Notes under the pieces: model-generated
Seen by the model: only the letters and a program-made list of their open reading frames with translations
Told to the model about the DNA's origin: nothing
Databases searched by the model: none
Source of the DNA: Acidobacteriota bacterium
GTDB lineage: Bacteria; Acidobacteriota; Terriglobia; Versatilivoradales; Versatilivoraceae
Direction: 5' to 3'
DNA length: 46,022 bases
Assembly (NCBI GenBank): GCA_022826755.1
Contig: JAJDUG010000031.1
Span: 1-46,022, forward strand
Shown here: one piece after another, positions 1-8,934 of the stretch
How the letters are laid out: each line of letters starts with the position of its first letter
Numbering within the stretch: position 1 is the first letter of the stretch
Position numbers and translations under genes: made by a program

Positions 1-1097
1 ATCTCTTCCACCTTGTGCATCAGGGTCCCGGTGAAGACCACGTTGGGGGTGGGTGAGAGATAGAACAGCGTGGAGAGGGGCTCGGTGCGGCCCTTGAGAC
101 GGGCGGCAAAGGTGAAGTCGTCCACCAGGCCGTTCATCAGCAACATGGTGGCTTTGAGTCCATCCTTGTGCTGGTAGCGGTAGACCACCGGCTCCTTGAC
201 CCATTGCATCATCTGTTCCAGGGTGGGGTATCGGTGATTGACTTTGTCCGCCTGGGCCAGGGTCAGGCTGCGGCAGAGGCAGGTGGCGAAGAGCTGCGGG
301 TCCCAGCCGCCGGCATCGAAGGAGCCTTTTGCCATGGCTTCCCAGACGGGCTCCCCGCGCAGGGCCTCAAGCCAGTCCACACCGGTTTCACCGCCCCGGC
401 GGCGTTCCACCATGCACTGGATGGTCTCCAGGGCGTGGAAATCGTAGCTGTCCACCCCGCCGATGGCCACGCACATGGCTTCCTCGATCTCGGCGCCGTA
501 GGGCATGTCGACGGCCGGCATCCTGAAGGTGACCGGCAAGGAGGACCCGGCCAGCAGGGGGAACCCCATGGCCTGGGCCGTATCCACCATCTCCTTGGAC
601 CAGTCCCATCTCCAGGACAGGTGCTTGTCGTTGAAGACGGGCACGGTTCGGCCGTCCTGCTTGAAGACCTCCACGATCTCCTTGAAGAATTCGTAGCGGG
701 GATAGAGCGTCTGTCCCAGTTCGTTGCGCGGATACCTCCCGTGCTCCCCGATCAGGAGCACCCCATCCACATCCAGCTTGTCCCCGCCGCAGCGCAAGGC
801 TTCGGCGATGGTGGGGTAGAGGGGGAAGCCGAACTCCTGCGAGCGGGCGCGGCTGAGGTCGTTCTCCGGGAACTGGTCCATGTAGGTCGATACCAGCTTG
901 AGGGGGGACCGATGCCAGCGCCCGTCCACGGGATATCCCACCAGGAAGCGCTCCCCCATGTGCCAAGCGTGGGACGGGTACCGCCACTCGGTGGACACCA
1001 TGGCCAGCCGGCTGGGCTTGGAGTCCTTTCCCCGGAGCAACGGAGGAACCGCCAGGCTGCTCCCCAGGGCCCCGATAAAGGTGCGTCGATCGATCAT
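1..1097 (-). CDS. Tat-signal protein of unknown function, 3' end outside window
   Basis: An open frame of at least 365 codons runs off the left edge, so the C-terminus is missing. The start ATG (1095-1097) has AAGGAGAG just upstream. The N-terminus MIDRRTFIGALGSSLA carries a twin-arginine motif (RRTFIG) and a short hydrophobic stretch, suggesting Tat export. The body is soluble with conserved-looking acidic and aromatic patches (VLLIGEHGRYPRNELGQ, PVFNDKHLSWRWDWSKE, GVDSYDFHALETIQCMVERR). I recognise no catalytic domain. It lies 48 bases downstream of the mandelate-racemase-like gene on the same strand and is probably co-transcribed, which suggests a role in the same sugar or sugar-acid pathway (inference). 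The coding call is firm; the function is unknown. Confidence 0.85.
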   Translation of the reverse strand, partial: MIDRRTFIGALGSSLAVPPLLRGKDSKPSRLAMVSTEWRYPSHAWHMGERFLVGYPVDGRWHRSPLKLVSTYMDQFPENDLSRARSQEFGFPLYPTIAEALRCGGDKLDVDGVLLIGEHGRYPRNELGQTLYPRYEFFKEIVEVFKQDGRTVPVFNDKHLSWRWDWSKEMVDTAQAMGFPLLAGSSLPVTFRMPAVDMPYGAEIEEAMCVAIGGVDSYDFHALETIQCMVERRRGGETGVDWLEALRGEPVWEAMAKGSFDAGGWDPQLFATCLCRSLTLAQADKVNHRYPTLEQMMQWVKEPVVYRYQHKDGLKATMLLMNGLVDDFTFAARLKGRTEPLSTLFYLSPTPNVVFTGTLMHKVEE

Positions 1098-1145
1098 GAG
1101 TTCTCTCCTTCCGGTCGAAGTCGAATCAGGCAGGCCCCGTGGTTT

Positions 1146-2258
1146 TCAGGGACTGCTGAAGCTGAGCAGGGTGGCGGCCTCCATGGCATCCCAGTCCACC
1201 TCCACACCCAGACCCGGGCCGCCGGGCGCCCGCACCGTCCCGTCCGGCCCGGTCCGGATCCCATCCTGCATTCCGTACTCGTAGGGGGGGTAGGGAACCG
1301 CCTGCTCGAAGTAGCTGCACAGGTTGAAACCCAGCATGAGGTGCAGGTTGGCCGCCGAAACCAGCGTATTTCCCCAGGACATCACCTCGCACTTCATGCC
1401 GGCGGCCTCAACCAGGGCCATGGCCTTGCGGGCCGGCGTCAGGCCGCTGCAAACGGTGACGTCGGTCCGGGCCCGGCTCCAGGCCTCCCGGCGCAGGGCC
1501 TCCTGGAAAGCGGGCAGGTCCTGGACCCAGTTCCCCGACGGCACGATGGGGATGCCCACCCGGCGGGTCAGCCTGCGGTAGCCCTCCAGGTCGTAGTCCA
1601 TCAAGGGAGCCTCGAACCAGGTAAACTCCAGGTCCTCCAGCTCCCTGGCCACCCGCAGGGCGCTGTCCCAGTCGTAGTTGTTTTCCACGTCCAGCATCAG
1701 GGCCAGCCGGTCTGCAGGATGTTTTCTTCGAACGGCCCGGGCCAGCTCCAGGTCCCGCTCGGGCACGCACCAGCAGTGGAACTTGACGGCGCCAAACCCC
1801 TGCTCCAGCAGTTGGTCCACGAAGTCGAGGTAGGCGGAGACATCCTCCAGCATGGGCGTGCTGGCGTAGGAGGGAATCCGCCGGCGAGCTCCGCCCAGAA
1901 GTTGGTAGATGGGCAAAGTCGCAGCTTTACCCAGCAGGTCCCAGAGGGCGATATCCACCGCCGCCAGGGCTCCGGGGGAAAGGGGAAAGACGCGGGACCA
2001 CAAGCCTTTCCACAGCGCCTCCCGTTCCAGCGGATCCCGCCCGATCAAGGCCGGAACCAGGTGGCGCAGCGTCTCGGCCGTGTAGCGGTCGTGCGCATAG
2101 GAGGTGTAGTTGGACACTCCGGCGACGCCTTCGACGCCATCGTCGGTGAAAATGCGCACCACCGTGTTGGTCATGTACTGTTCCGGCAGGTCGTGGGACC
2201 AGGTGAAGCGCTGCACCTGAGGAGCGACCACCCGAACTTCAACTCGGTCAATTCGCAT
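1146..2258 (-). CDS. Mandelate racemase/muconate lactonizing (enolase superfamily) enzyme
   Basis: 370 residues, the usual length of the family. The N-terminal capping domain (about 1-125) is followed by a TIM barrel. Likely metal ligands are Asp in LALMLDVENNYD, Glu in FTWFEAPL and Asn in VPSGNWVQ; Asn as third ligand is known from glucarate dehydratase. The second-strand motif reads VKFHCW (K-x-H rather than K-x-K). At the end of the barrel, where many members have a His, the sequence reads VMSWGNT, so the His-Asp dyad may be altered. Family knowledge: these enzymes abstract a proton alpha to a carboxylate, mostly dehydrating or epimerising acid sugars. The substrate cannot be told. ATG at 2258 is preceded by GGAAGGGG. 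It leads an operon with the Tat protein downstream. Confidence 0.9.
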   Translation of the reverse strand: MRIDRVEVRVVAPQVQRFTWSHDLPEQYMTNTVVRIFTDDGVEGVAGVSNYTSYAHDRYTAETLRHLVPALIGRDPLEREALWKGLWSRVFPLSPGALAAVDIALWDLLGKAATLPIYQLLGGARRRIPSYASTPMLEDVSAYLDFVDQLLEQGFGAVKFHCWCVPERDLELARAVRRKHPADRLALMLDVENNYDWDSALRVARELEDLEFTWFEAPLMDYDLEGYRRLTRRVGIPIVPSGNWVQDLPAFQEALRREAWSRARTDVTVCSGLTPARKAMALVEAAGMKCEVMSWGNTLVSAANLHLMLGFNLCSYFEQAVPYPPYEYGMQDGIRTGPDGTVRAPGGPGLGVEVDWDAMEAATLLSFSSP

Positions 2259-2635
2259 GGAGCCGGCCCCTTCCGGTCATTCGGCCTCGGATCATGGGGT
2301 GTCGCAGGAACACGGTCCCGACATTCTACCGTTTCCACGGGCCTGCGCCCACGGCTAGTTGCGGGCGCGGCTTGCGCCTGCCCCCGGTTGGAAGCCCCCG
2401 TAAAGCCCTCGTCACTCGCTGCACCTCTTGACCTATAATGAAGAGCCACCGAACACGACTGTGTCGACCTTTGCTCCGACTCCACTCGGAGGGCTTGAAC
2501 GGACAGGTTCCGAGTTCGGGACAGTGGTGCGAGTTTCGACGGCGCAGGGAGACTGGCCATGAACACCATGTGCTGGAGCAGTTTCCCAAGGTGGACTTCA
2601 TCGGACACGCCCAGGGTTGGTGGGGCAACATCGAT
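2259..2635. other. Divergent intergenic region without a clear gene
   Basis: This 377-base stretch separates the enolase-superfamily gene (minus) from the lipoprotein hydrolase (plus). Open frames cross it on both strands, but none has a ribosome binding site or recognisable protein. It should hold the two divergent promoters; I could not pick out convincing -35/-10 pairs. Confidence 0.4.
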
Positions 2636-3754
2636 TTGAATCACGACCAGGAGACCCTCTATCCCACGACTGCGGGCCTCCTCGGCCTCTGCGGGTGTGT
2701 CCTGTGGCTGGCCGGCTGCGCGGCCCCGGAGGCCCCCGTTTACCCGGACAAGCGGGACCTGCTTCACTACCTGGACCGCCAGGGCAGGCCGCATCCCATC
2801 GAGAGCCGCACCCACTGGGACATTCGCCGAATCCACACGCTACAGAACATGCAGAAGGCGATGGGGCCGCTTCCCCGGCTCCCGGACGACCCGCTGGAGG
2901 TCCAGATCCTGGAAACCGAGCGGCTGCCGCAGGTCGAGCGCCGCAAGATCACCTTTGTCAGCCAGGTGGTGGAGGGAAACCCGGACCGCCTTCCGGCCTA
3001 CCTGCTGATTCCCGATGGACTGCCGGCAGAGCAAACCGCTCCCGCCGTGCTCTGCCTCCACCAGACCACCGCCATCGGCAAGGCCGAACCGGCGGGGGTG
3101 GGTGGCAAAGCCGACCTGCACTACGCCCTGGAACTGGCCCGGCGGGGCTACGTCACCCTGGCGCCCGACTACCCGGGGTTCGGAGACTACAAGATCGATC
3201 CCTACGCCATGGGCTATGCCAGCGCCACCATGAAGGGCATCCTCAACCATCGCCGGGCCATCGCCCTGCTTCAATCCCTGCCGCAAGTCGACCCTGACCG
3301 CATCGGCGTCATCGGGCACTCGCTGGGCGGTCATAATGCTCTCTTCCTGTCGGCCTTCGAACCGCGGGTGCGGGCGGTGGCCACCAGTTGCGGCTTCAAT
3401 GCCTTCAGGCACTACTTCGGAGGCGACCTGAAGGGCTGGAGCCACCGGGGGTACATGCCGCGCATCGCCCGACTCTACGGGAGCGACGCCGCCCGCATGC
3501 CCTTCGACTTCACCGAGGTGCTGGGCGTTCTGGCTCCCCGGCCCGTCTTCATCTCGGCCCCGGAGGGAGACCACAACTTCGCCGTTGCCGGGGTCAGGGA
3601 ATGCGTTGAAGCCGCCCTTCCGGTCTACCAACGCCTCTTCCACAGCCCCGACCGGCTGGTCTCCAGGCATCCCGACGTCGGCCACGAGTTTCCGCCCGAG
3701 GTGCGCCAGGAGGCCTACGCATTTTTCGATCGATGGTTGTCCGGGGAGTACTGA
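2636..3754 (+). CDS. Lipoprotein alpha/beta hydrolase (dienelactone hydrolase/acetyl esterase type)
   Basis: The frame is open from an ATG at 2438, but a lipoprotein signal lies well inside it: hydrophobic GLLGLCGCVLWLAGC with a LAGC lipobox, so I place the start at TTG 2636 (about 372 residues). The start is uncertain because no strong ribosome binding site is visible. The hydrolase fold shows a strand/turn VLCLHQT, YPGFGDYK, the nucleophile elbow GHSLGGH, an acid region around APEGDHNF and a C-terminal His in DVGHEF. The charge-relay set (Ser, Asp/Glu, His) is therefore complete. Family members are esterases or dienelactone hydrolases; here it is probably periplasmic and lipid-anchored, acting on acylated carbohydrates (inference). 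The sugar isomerase-like gene follows 34 bases downstream. Confidence 0.85.
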   Translation: MNHDQETLYPTTAGLLGLCGCVLWLAGCAAPEAPVYPDKRDLLHYLDRQGRPHPIESRTHWDIRRIHTLQNMQKAMGPLPRLPDDPLEVQILETERLPQVERRKITFVSQVVEGNPDRLPAYLLIPDGLPAEQTAPAVLCLHQTTAIGKAEPAGVGGKADLHYALELARRGYVTLAPDYPGFGDYKIDPYAMGYASATMKGILNHRRAIALLQSLPQVDPDRIGVIGHSLGGHNALFLSAFEPRVRAVATSCGFNAFRHYFGGDLKGWSHRGYMPRIARLYGSDAARMPFDFTEVLGVLAPRPVFISAPEGDHNFAVAGVRECVEAALPVYQRLFHSPDRLVSRHPDVGHEFPPEVRQEAYAFFDRWLSGEY

Positions 3755-3788
3755 AGTAAAATCAAGCCCATCTCCCCTGGAGGACTGC

Positions 3789-4679
3789 ATGCAACGTCGA
3801 GATCTGTTGCGAACCGCGCCCTTCCTGCTTGCCGGATCCCTGGGATCCTCCGTGCTGGTTCCGACCGGCCGCTCTGAGACCGAGGGTCTTTCCCGAATGC
3901 GGATCGCCATCTGCGCCTACTCCTTCAGGGCCCCGCTGGGGTCGAAGGCCCTGACCTATGTCGACCTGGTCCACATGGCGGTCGAGCAGGAGATCGACGG
4001 GCTGGACCTGACCGTCTACTGGTTTCCGAGCACCGGCGACGATTTTCTGCTTCCCCTCAAGCGACTGGCCTATCGGAATGCGGTGGAGATCTACAGCATC
4101 TCGATTCGGACCGATCTCTGCCGTCCCACGCCGCGGGAGCAGGCTCGCGAGCTTCAGGAGATCGGCAAGTGGATTGAGGTGGCCCATATGTTGGGTGCAG
4201 GGCATATTCGCATCTTCGGAGGGGACGTGCCCCCGGGCGCCAACCTAGGCCAGGCGGCCGAGTGGGCCGTTTCCGTGCTGGGCCGGGCGGCAGAGGAGTC
4301 AGGGAAACGGGGAGTGATCCTGGGCCTGGAAAACCACGGAGGCATCACCGCCAGAGCCGAGACGATGGTCGGGATCCTGGAGAAGGTGGACTCTCCCTGG
4401 GCGGGCATCAACCTCGACACCGGCAACTTCCTGCAGGACCCCTACGGGCAGATCGAAGCCTGCGCCCCCTACGCGGTGAACGTGCAGGTGAAGACCCGGG
4501 TAATGGCTCCCGGGGGCAGGCCGGTTCCGGCCGACTGGGGAAGGATCCTCCAGACTCTGGCCGCCGCCGGCTACAAGGGGTATCTGGCCCTGGAGTACGA
4601 GGGCGAGGAAGACCCGGTCACGGCCGTCCCCCGCTATCTGCAGGAACTGAAGGCCCTGGCGGCGCGCTACGGCGCCTGA
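3789..4679 (+). CDS. Exported sugar phosphate isomerase/epimerase-like TIM barrel protein
   Basis: 296 residues from ATG 3789, which has GGAGGA five bases upstream; the frame is open further back into the preceding gene. The N-terminus MQRRDLLRTAPFLLAGSLG is a likely Tat signal. The mature part is a xylose-isomerase-like TIM barrel (AP endonuclease 2 family): MRIAICAYSFR as first strand, Glu in VILGLENHGG, GINLDTGNF as the metal-binding Asp strand, VQVKTR and ALEYEGEED as the last strands. These match the metal-binding acidic residues and His of the family. Its likely role is isomerisation or epimerisation of a keto-sugar or sugar acid; the substrate is unknown. It probably forms an operon with the upstream lipoprotein hydrolase. 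Confidence 0.88.
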   Translation: MQRRDLLRTAPFLLAGSLGSSVLVPTGRSETEGLSRMRIAICAYSFRAPLGSKALTYVDLVHMAVEQEIDGLDLTVYWFPSTGDDFLLPLKRLAYRNAVEIYSISIRTDLCRPTPREQARELQEIGKWIEVAHMLGAGHIRIFGGDVPPGANLGQAAEWAVSVLGRAAEESGKRGVILGLENHGGITARAETMVGILEKVDSPWAGINLDTGNFLQDPYGQIEACAPYAVNVQVKTRVMAPGGRPVPADWGRILQTLAAAGYKGYLALEYEGEEDPVTAVPRYLQELKALAARYGA

Positions 4680-4738
4680 GGGGCGCCTTCAATGCTCCGG
4701 CGACCCCGCCTTCGGCATGCCGGAGTCCCCGTCCCGGT

Positions 4739-5104
4739 TCAGAGCTGCAGCGGTTGGTCGGACTGCAGGCAGAAGAACTTGCGCACCGTCTCCTCGATGG
4801 TCCAGACCGAGCTGAGCCCCTCGCTGAAGTGCAGCATCTTTCCGGGAACGATCGGACAGCACTCCCCATCCTCCGAGCGAATCTCGCCCTTTCCCGCCAG
4901 GACGTAGATGGTCTCGTTCCAGGTGTACTCCCATCGAAACCGGCCGGGCAGACACTGCCAGATGCCACTGCAGGAGGTCTTGTCCGGGGTGATGTAGACC
5001 AGGGCCCCGGTGGCGTCGGGGCTGCCTCCCAGTATGTTGGCTGCCGGAATCGGCCAGGGGTCCAGCCTCACGTCGTCCCAGGAAAAGGTGGAAAGCGGTT
5101 TCAT
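4739..5104 (-). CDS. Cupin domain protein (DUF861/EutQ-like)
   Basis: 121 residues, a single small beta-barrel cupin. The sequence FRWEYTWNETIYVLAGKGEI, followed by a GKMLHFSEG turn, resembles DUF861 cupins such as the (S)-ureidoglycine aminohydrolase and EutQ families. One His-type metal ligand of classic cupin motif 1 is replaced here (WEYTWNET), so metal binding is uncertain. The ATG at 5104 is preceded by AGGAGACTGAAAC. It converges on the isomerase-like gene and may serve the same pathway. The specific reaction is unknown. Confidence 0.85.
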   Translation of the reverse strand: MKPLSTFSWDDVRLDPWPIPAANILGGSPDATGALVYITPDKTSCSGIWQCLPGRFRWEYTWNETIYVLAGKGEIRSEDGECCPIVPGKMLHFSEGLSSVWTIEETVRKFFCLQSDQPLQL

Positions 5105-5328
5105 GTTTCAGTCTCCTTTCGGGCCGGCGATTGCAGGTTATCTCCGCGTGCCTCGAATTATGGCCAAAAAGAGACTGAAAAACACTGTTCTCTTTCGGAG
5201 GGAAGCTTGACGGCAACCGAATGGACGGCTCGGCAAAGACGCCACCCGGCTGCCGTACGTAAGGGATTGGAGACGGTCCCGAACTTGTTTGTTGGGAGGA
5301 TCGTCCCGACTGCCGGACTACGAACCGA

Positions 5329-7605
5329 CTACTCCACGCCGAAGTTCCAGCGCATCCCGATGCGGAAGCCGCGACCGGGATCGGCTCGATAGTAGGTGGG
5401 ATTCGGACCGTCGAGGTTCGAATCGGTCGAGTCGAAGATGTTGTCTACCAGCCCGAAGAGCTCGAGCCCGGCTCCCAGCGGCTTGGCGAAGTACCAGTCC
5501 CACATCTGGTAGGCGTCGGCCACCAAGGTGGCGCGACGGCCTACGATGGGCCACTTGCCCAGGTAGGTGCCGCGGAAGTTGGTGCGCAGGCCTCCAAGCT
5601 TGTCGGTGGACCACCACACCCGGAAGTTGCCGTGGTGCTTGTGACGATGGCTCAGAAAGGCTCCGGTCTCCTTGTCCCTGGCCTCGAGATAGGTGTAGCC
5701 GGTGGAGACCAGCAGGTTGTCGGCCAGTCTCAGCTCGATCTTGTTCTCCAGCCCGGTGGTGTATACGTTCTCAATGTTCCGGTAGAGGTAGGTCAACCGG
5801 TTCAATCCCGGACCGAATGCCGAATCGATGTTGAACTCCGAAATCAACCCGTCGAGTTGCGCGGGCGTCCGCGGTCTTCCCAGCAACTGGGTGTCGATCA
5901 GGTTCCTGATCCCGTTGCGGAAATAGGTGGAGCTGAACTGCAACCGCTCGGTGATGTTGCTGTCGAAGCCTATTTGGGTCGTTGAGGAGGATTCCGCTTC
6001 CAGGGCCGGATTGCCGATGATCTGATAGGTGCCCGAAGAAGTGAGAAAGCGGTAGTAGAGTTGACCCAGGTCCGGGGCGCGGAAGCCATGTCCGTAGGAG
6101 GCTCTCAGCCGGAACTTGTCCGAAGCCCGGTACAACATGCCGAATCGGGGAACCGCGTGGGTTCCGAAGGCCGAATGATGGGTTATGCGGCCCCCGACCG
6201 TCAGGCTCAGCCGGGGATGGGCCTGGATGCGGTCCTGGAACCAGGCGTCCACCATGCGGACCGACTGTCCGGCGTTGTCGCCGAGAAGACGGTTGTAGCC
6301 GCGGTATTCGTCGCTCATCACGTCGATGCCTCCCTGGAGCAGTTGGCGTCGGCCCAGGACGTGAGAAACGTTGGCGTCGAACCGGTAGAGGCGTTCGTTC
6401 AGGTTGGCGGTGTCATCCATGGTCCCTGGAATGTTAAAGAGATCCACCACCGAGTTCTCGTCGTACTTCCCGTAGTAGCCGCGCGTCTGCAACTGGGTGA
6501 ACGGGGACAACGCCGCATTCAGGGTCAAGCCGTAGTTGATGGCGCTGTCATTGGTGGTGGTGGACTGACTGCCGCTTCTCCCGGAGTAGACGCTGATCTC
6601 GCGATTGTCGAATGCGTTGGCCAGCAGGCTGAGGTCCACGCTATCGGAGATTTCGCGTGTGATCTTCGCCATGTAGTCGTACCTGCGGTACCCCGGTCCG
6701 GTCGTATCGTAATTTTGGGGTGTCAGGTCGTAGGGGTTGCGCTTGTGGCGCTCGGCGGAAAAGAACCCCGACCAGTCTTCGTGGACAAAGCCGGCGTCGG
6801 CTCGATGGTCGGCGGCGCCGCGGGACCCGATCGAACTGGTCAGGTTGGCATCGAACTTCTGGCGGGGTTCCCGCGTGATCATGTTGATGACGCCGGCGAT
6901 CGCGTCCGATCCATAGAGAGCCGAGGAGGCGCCCTTGACGATCTCGACCCGGTCGAGACGATTGGTCGACTGCCGATTCATGTTGAGGATGCCGCTTTTC
7001 ACCCCTCGCGCCCCGACAATGGGAAATCCGTCGATCAGGATCAGGGACTGCCTGGAGTCCACGCCCTGAATCTGGGTCCCGGCCCGGGAGCCCGGCGACC
7101 TGTCGGTGCGGGTCACGATTCCCGTTTCCTCCGACAGGACGTCGCTCACGCGTTCGTATCCCGAATCCAGCAGTTGGCTGCGCGCAATCAGATCCACCTT
7201 GGTGACCGAATCCTCCCGCAGTTCCTCTTCGCGAGAGCCGGTCACGATGATGGACTGGGTCAGGATCGCCGGAGCCAGTTTCAGCACCAGGGGGCCGCTT
7301 GCGCCGCCGGTCAGGTCGACCGTCTGGGAAGCCGTCTGGAAGTCGTTCACGGCCGCGCTCACCCGGTAGCGCCCCGCCCGGACGTCCAGCGAGAACTCAC
7401 CTTGGGAGTCGACGTGCTGAGCCACCTCCAGTCCGGTCTCCAGGTTCTTCACGAAGACGGTGGCGTCCGGGAGCGGTGCGCCGGAAACGTCGAACACGCC
7501 GCCCTGAAGTGTGACCTGGTCTTGGGAAAGTGCGTTGATGGGGCCGGCGGCCAGCAGTGCCAGCACGGCCAGTACCGGTAGCAGGCTTGAATTAATTCGC
7601 TTCAT
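5329..7605 (-). CDS. TonB-dependent outer membrane receptor
   Basis: About 758 residues from ATG 7605 (AAAGGAGAACATTTC upstream); the frame extends 14 codons further back without a better start. Order: signal peptide (MKRINSSLLPVLAVLALLAA), a carboxypeptidase-regulatory-like domain (about 25-105, with VFDVSGAPLPDATVFVKN), a plug domain (about 125-240, with SDVLSEETGIVTR, IQGVDSRQSLILIDG, SALYGSDAIAGVINM) and a 22-strand barrel rich in aromatic strands. The chain ends in RWNFGVE rather than in a terminal Phe. The plug resembles FepA/CirA/BtuB-type receptors. With the Fur box at 8694-8708 ahead of the preceding gene, the ligand is probably a ferric siderophore or haem (inference). It follows the DUF3386-like gene by 51 bases. 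Confidence 0.93.
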   Translation of the reverse strand: MKRINSSLLPVLAVLALLAAGPINALSQDQVTLQGGVFDVSGAPLPDATVFVKNLETGLEVAQHVDSQGEFSLDVRAGRYRVSAAVNDFQTASQTVDLTGGASGPLVLKLAPAILTQSIIVTGSREEELREDSVTKVDLIARSQLLDSGYERVSDVLSEETGIVTRTDRSPGSRAGTQIQGVDSRQSLILIDGFPIVGARGVKSGILNMNRQSTNRLDRVEIVKGASSALYGSDAIAGVINMITREPRQKFDANLTSSIGSRGAADHRADAGFVHEDWSGFFSAERHKRNPYDLTPQNYDTTGPGYRRYDYMAKITREISDSVDLSLLANAFDNREISVYSGRSGSQSTTTNDSAINYGLTLNAALSPFTQLQTRGYYGKYDENSVVDLFNIPGTMDDTANLNERLYRFDANVSHVLGRRQLLQGGIDVMSDEYRGYNRLLGDNAGQSVRMVDAWFQDRIQAHPRLSLTVGGRITHHSAFGTHAVPRFGMLYRASDKFRLRASYGHGFRAPDLGQLYYRFLTSSGTYQIIGNPALEAESSSTTQIGFDSNITERLQFSSTYFRNGIRNLIDTQLLGRPRTPAQLDGLISEFNIDSAFGPGLNRLTYLYRNIENVYTTGLENKIELRLADNLLVSTGYTYLEARDKETGAFLSHRHKHHGNFRVWWSTDKLGGLRTNFRGTYLGKWPIVGRRATLVADAYQMWDWYFAKPLGAGLELFGLVDNIFDSTDSNLDGPNPTYYRADPGRGFRIGMRWNFGVE

Positions 7606-7656
7606 GAAATGTTCTCCTTTTCCGTTCGCTGCCGGCTTGGAGGCCACGAAACGGTG

Positions 7657-8457
7657 TTATCCATCGTTTGCTTCTTCCAGCAGTTCAATGTCGTGCCACT
7701 CGATCAGCAAGGTGCTGTTTCGCCCCTTGCCTGTCCGGAGCACGTGTCGGGAATGGGGGAGATAGTCGCCGCCGACCTCCTGGAAACGAGTGATATAGGT
7801 CCAGGCCTCGCGGACCGAGCCGGAATCGTTGTCGAACACGACCGCGAAGACATGCCGTGGCAGGTAGCGGCCGGAAGCCGTCTTCCTGGTTTCGAGAACC
7901 GTCAGCACCCGGCGGAAGTCGCTCAGCTTTCGGTCCACTTCCAGGATCTGCCGGTCCTTGATCCGGTAGGTGGATTGGTACTTGTCCTCCAGCAGGACTT
8001 GCCTCCCGAGCGAATGGGCGTCCGGTTCGCCATAGCGGGCTTCCGTGGTCACGGCAGTTGACGAGGGGACGCGATGCATCAGCATGTTCCGCACCGCGGC
8101 CTGGACGACCGAAGGAGCCTTGCCGCCGTTCAGCGCGATCTCCAGAGTGCCGGGCACCCGAAACAGGCAGGTGCCGTGATGAGCCTTGCCGTCCATGCGC
8201 ACGGTCAGCTTGCTGCGAAATCCCTGGAAGTCCTTGGTGAAGACCTCCCTGTTCTTGCGGGCCTGTTGCAGCAGATCTGCTGCAGAGATGGGGTCGAGCT
8301 TTCCGTTCTGCCCGGCTGCTGCCAATGGCATGGCTACCGTGGCTGCGACCATGGCCAAGAAAGCCAGTGCCAAGCCGGGTACCGATGTGGCGGTCTTGCG
8401 GCGGCCAGTCTTCAACGCTGTGCTCCGCCGCTGAATCGCATGGGTGTATCGGAGCAT
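7657..8457 (-). CDS. Secreted DUF3386-like protein, Fur-controlled partner of the TonB receptor
   Basis: 266 residues from ATG 8457, which has AGGAGG eight bases upstream. An N-terminal signal (about 23-48, ALAFLAMVAATVAMPLAAAGQ) is followed by a soluble domain starting DPISAADLLQQARKNREVF. The pattern of an 'FQGFRSKLTVRMDGKAHHGTCLF' strand set, a middle YRIKDRQILEVDR segment and a C-terminal SRHVLRTGKG...LIEWHDIEL strand is like DUF3386 proteins, first known from cyanobacteria, and loosely like LolA-type lipoprotein carriers. No enzyme motif is seen. It is the first gene downstream of the Fur box and precedes the TonB receptor, so a periplasmic role in iron or haem uptake is plausible. I am fairly sure of the gene, less of the family. 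Confidence 0.75.
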   Translation of the reverse strand: MLRYTHAIQRRSTALKTGRRKTATSVPGLALAFLAMVAATVAMPLAAAGQNGKLDPISAADLLQQARKNREVFTKDFQGFRSKLTVRMDGKAHHGTCLFRVPGTLEIALNGGKAPSVVQAAVRNMLMHRVPSSTAVTTEARYGEPDAHSLGRQVLLEDKYQSTYRIKDRQILEVDRKLSDFRRVLTVLETRKTASGRYLPRHVFAVVFDNDSGSVREAWTYITRFQEVGGDYLPHSRHVLRTGKGRNSTLLIEWHDIELLEEANDG

Positions 8458-8934
8458 TGTTTCCGTCCTCCTGTTTACGCCCGGTCTCTCTGGGTTGAGG
8501 CGACCGGACACAACTGAGAAGTTGGCATGAATAATGCGGTCACTAAAGGGCCTGGACGACCACTACTCTTCAACGGCTTCGGCGCCTTCCACCTGGGCAC
8601 AATGCTGGCGCCGAGAGGGCAGGGCGCGCAGGAGGCACTGACCTCCAGGTCGAACGCAGAGGGGAAGATATCCCAAAGCCATTTAAATGTAAATGATAAT
8701 GATTTTCATTTTAATAAATAAACTTCGGACGGGAATGGAGGGCGCATTGGTGGCGTTGGGTTGGAGGATCATGGAATCGGGGGGTGGGCTTGCAAGACCG
8801 GTTCGACCGGCAGGGATTGCAAGTTTCTCAGGTGGGCCTTGGAGTGGCGGGGGTGCGGTTGGAGAATTGGCCGCAGGCGAGTCCAGTCGGAGTTTCTCAG
8901 TGAGAGACGTGGCGGCGGCGTCCGGGGATGATCT
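8458..8934. other. Intergenic region with Fur-controlled promoter
   Basis: This 477-base region lies between the iron-related operon (minus, starting 8457) and the end of the SGNH hydrolase gene. It holds an AT-rich island (about 8680-8722) with the Fur box. The 230 bases between the box and the DUF3386-like start form a long leader with no recognisable gene or riboswitch. The part from 8723 to 8934 shows nothing I can name. Confidence 0.5.
8694..8708. promoter_or_regulatory. Fur box
   Basis: TGATAATGATTTTCA matches the 7-1-7 Fur consensus TGATAATnATTATCA at 13 of 14 defined positions. Aligned to the classic 19-bp box GATAATGATAATCATTATC, positions 8695-8713 match at 15 of 19. It lies in an AT-rich island in otherwise GC-rich DNA, 237 bases upstream of the DUF3386-like start. 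No gene starts within 2 kb downstream on the plus strand, so it should control the minus-strand operon of secreted protein plus TonB receptor. Confidence 0.85.

Noticed and set aside
168-2438. A 756-codon plus-strand open frame at the left end
   Set aside because: Antisense to the Tat protein and the enolase-superfamily gene, both of which have motifs and proper starts.
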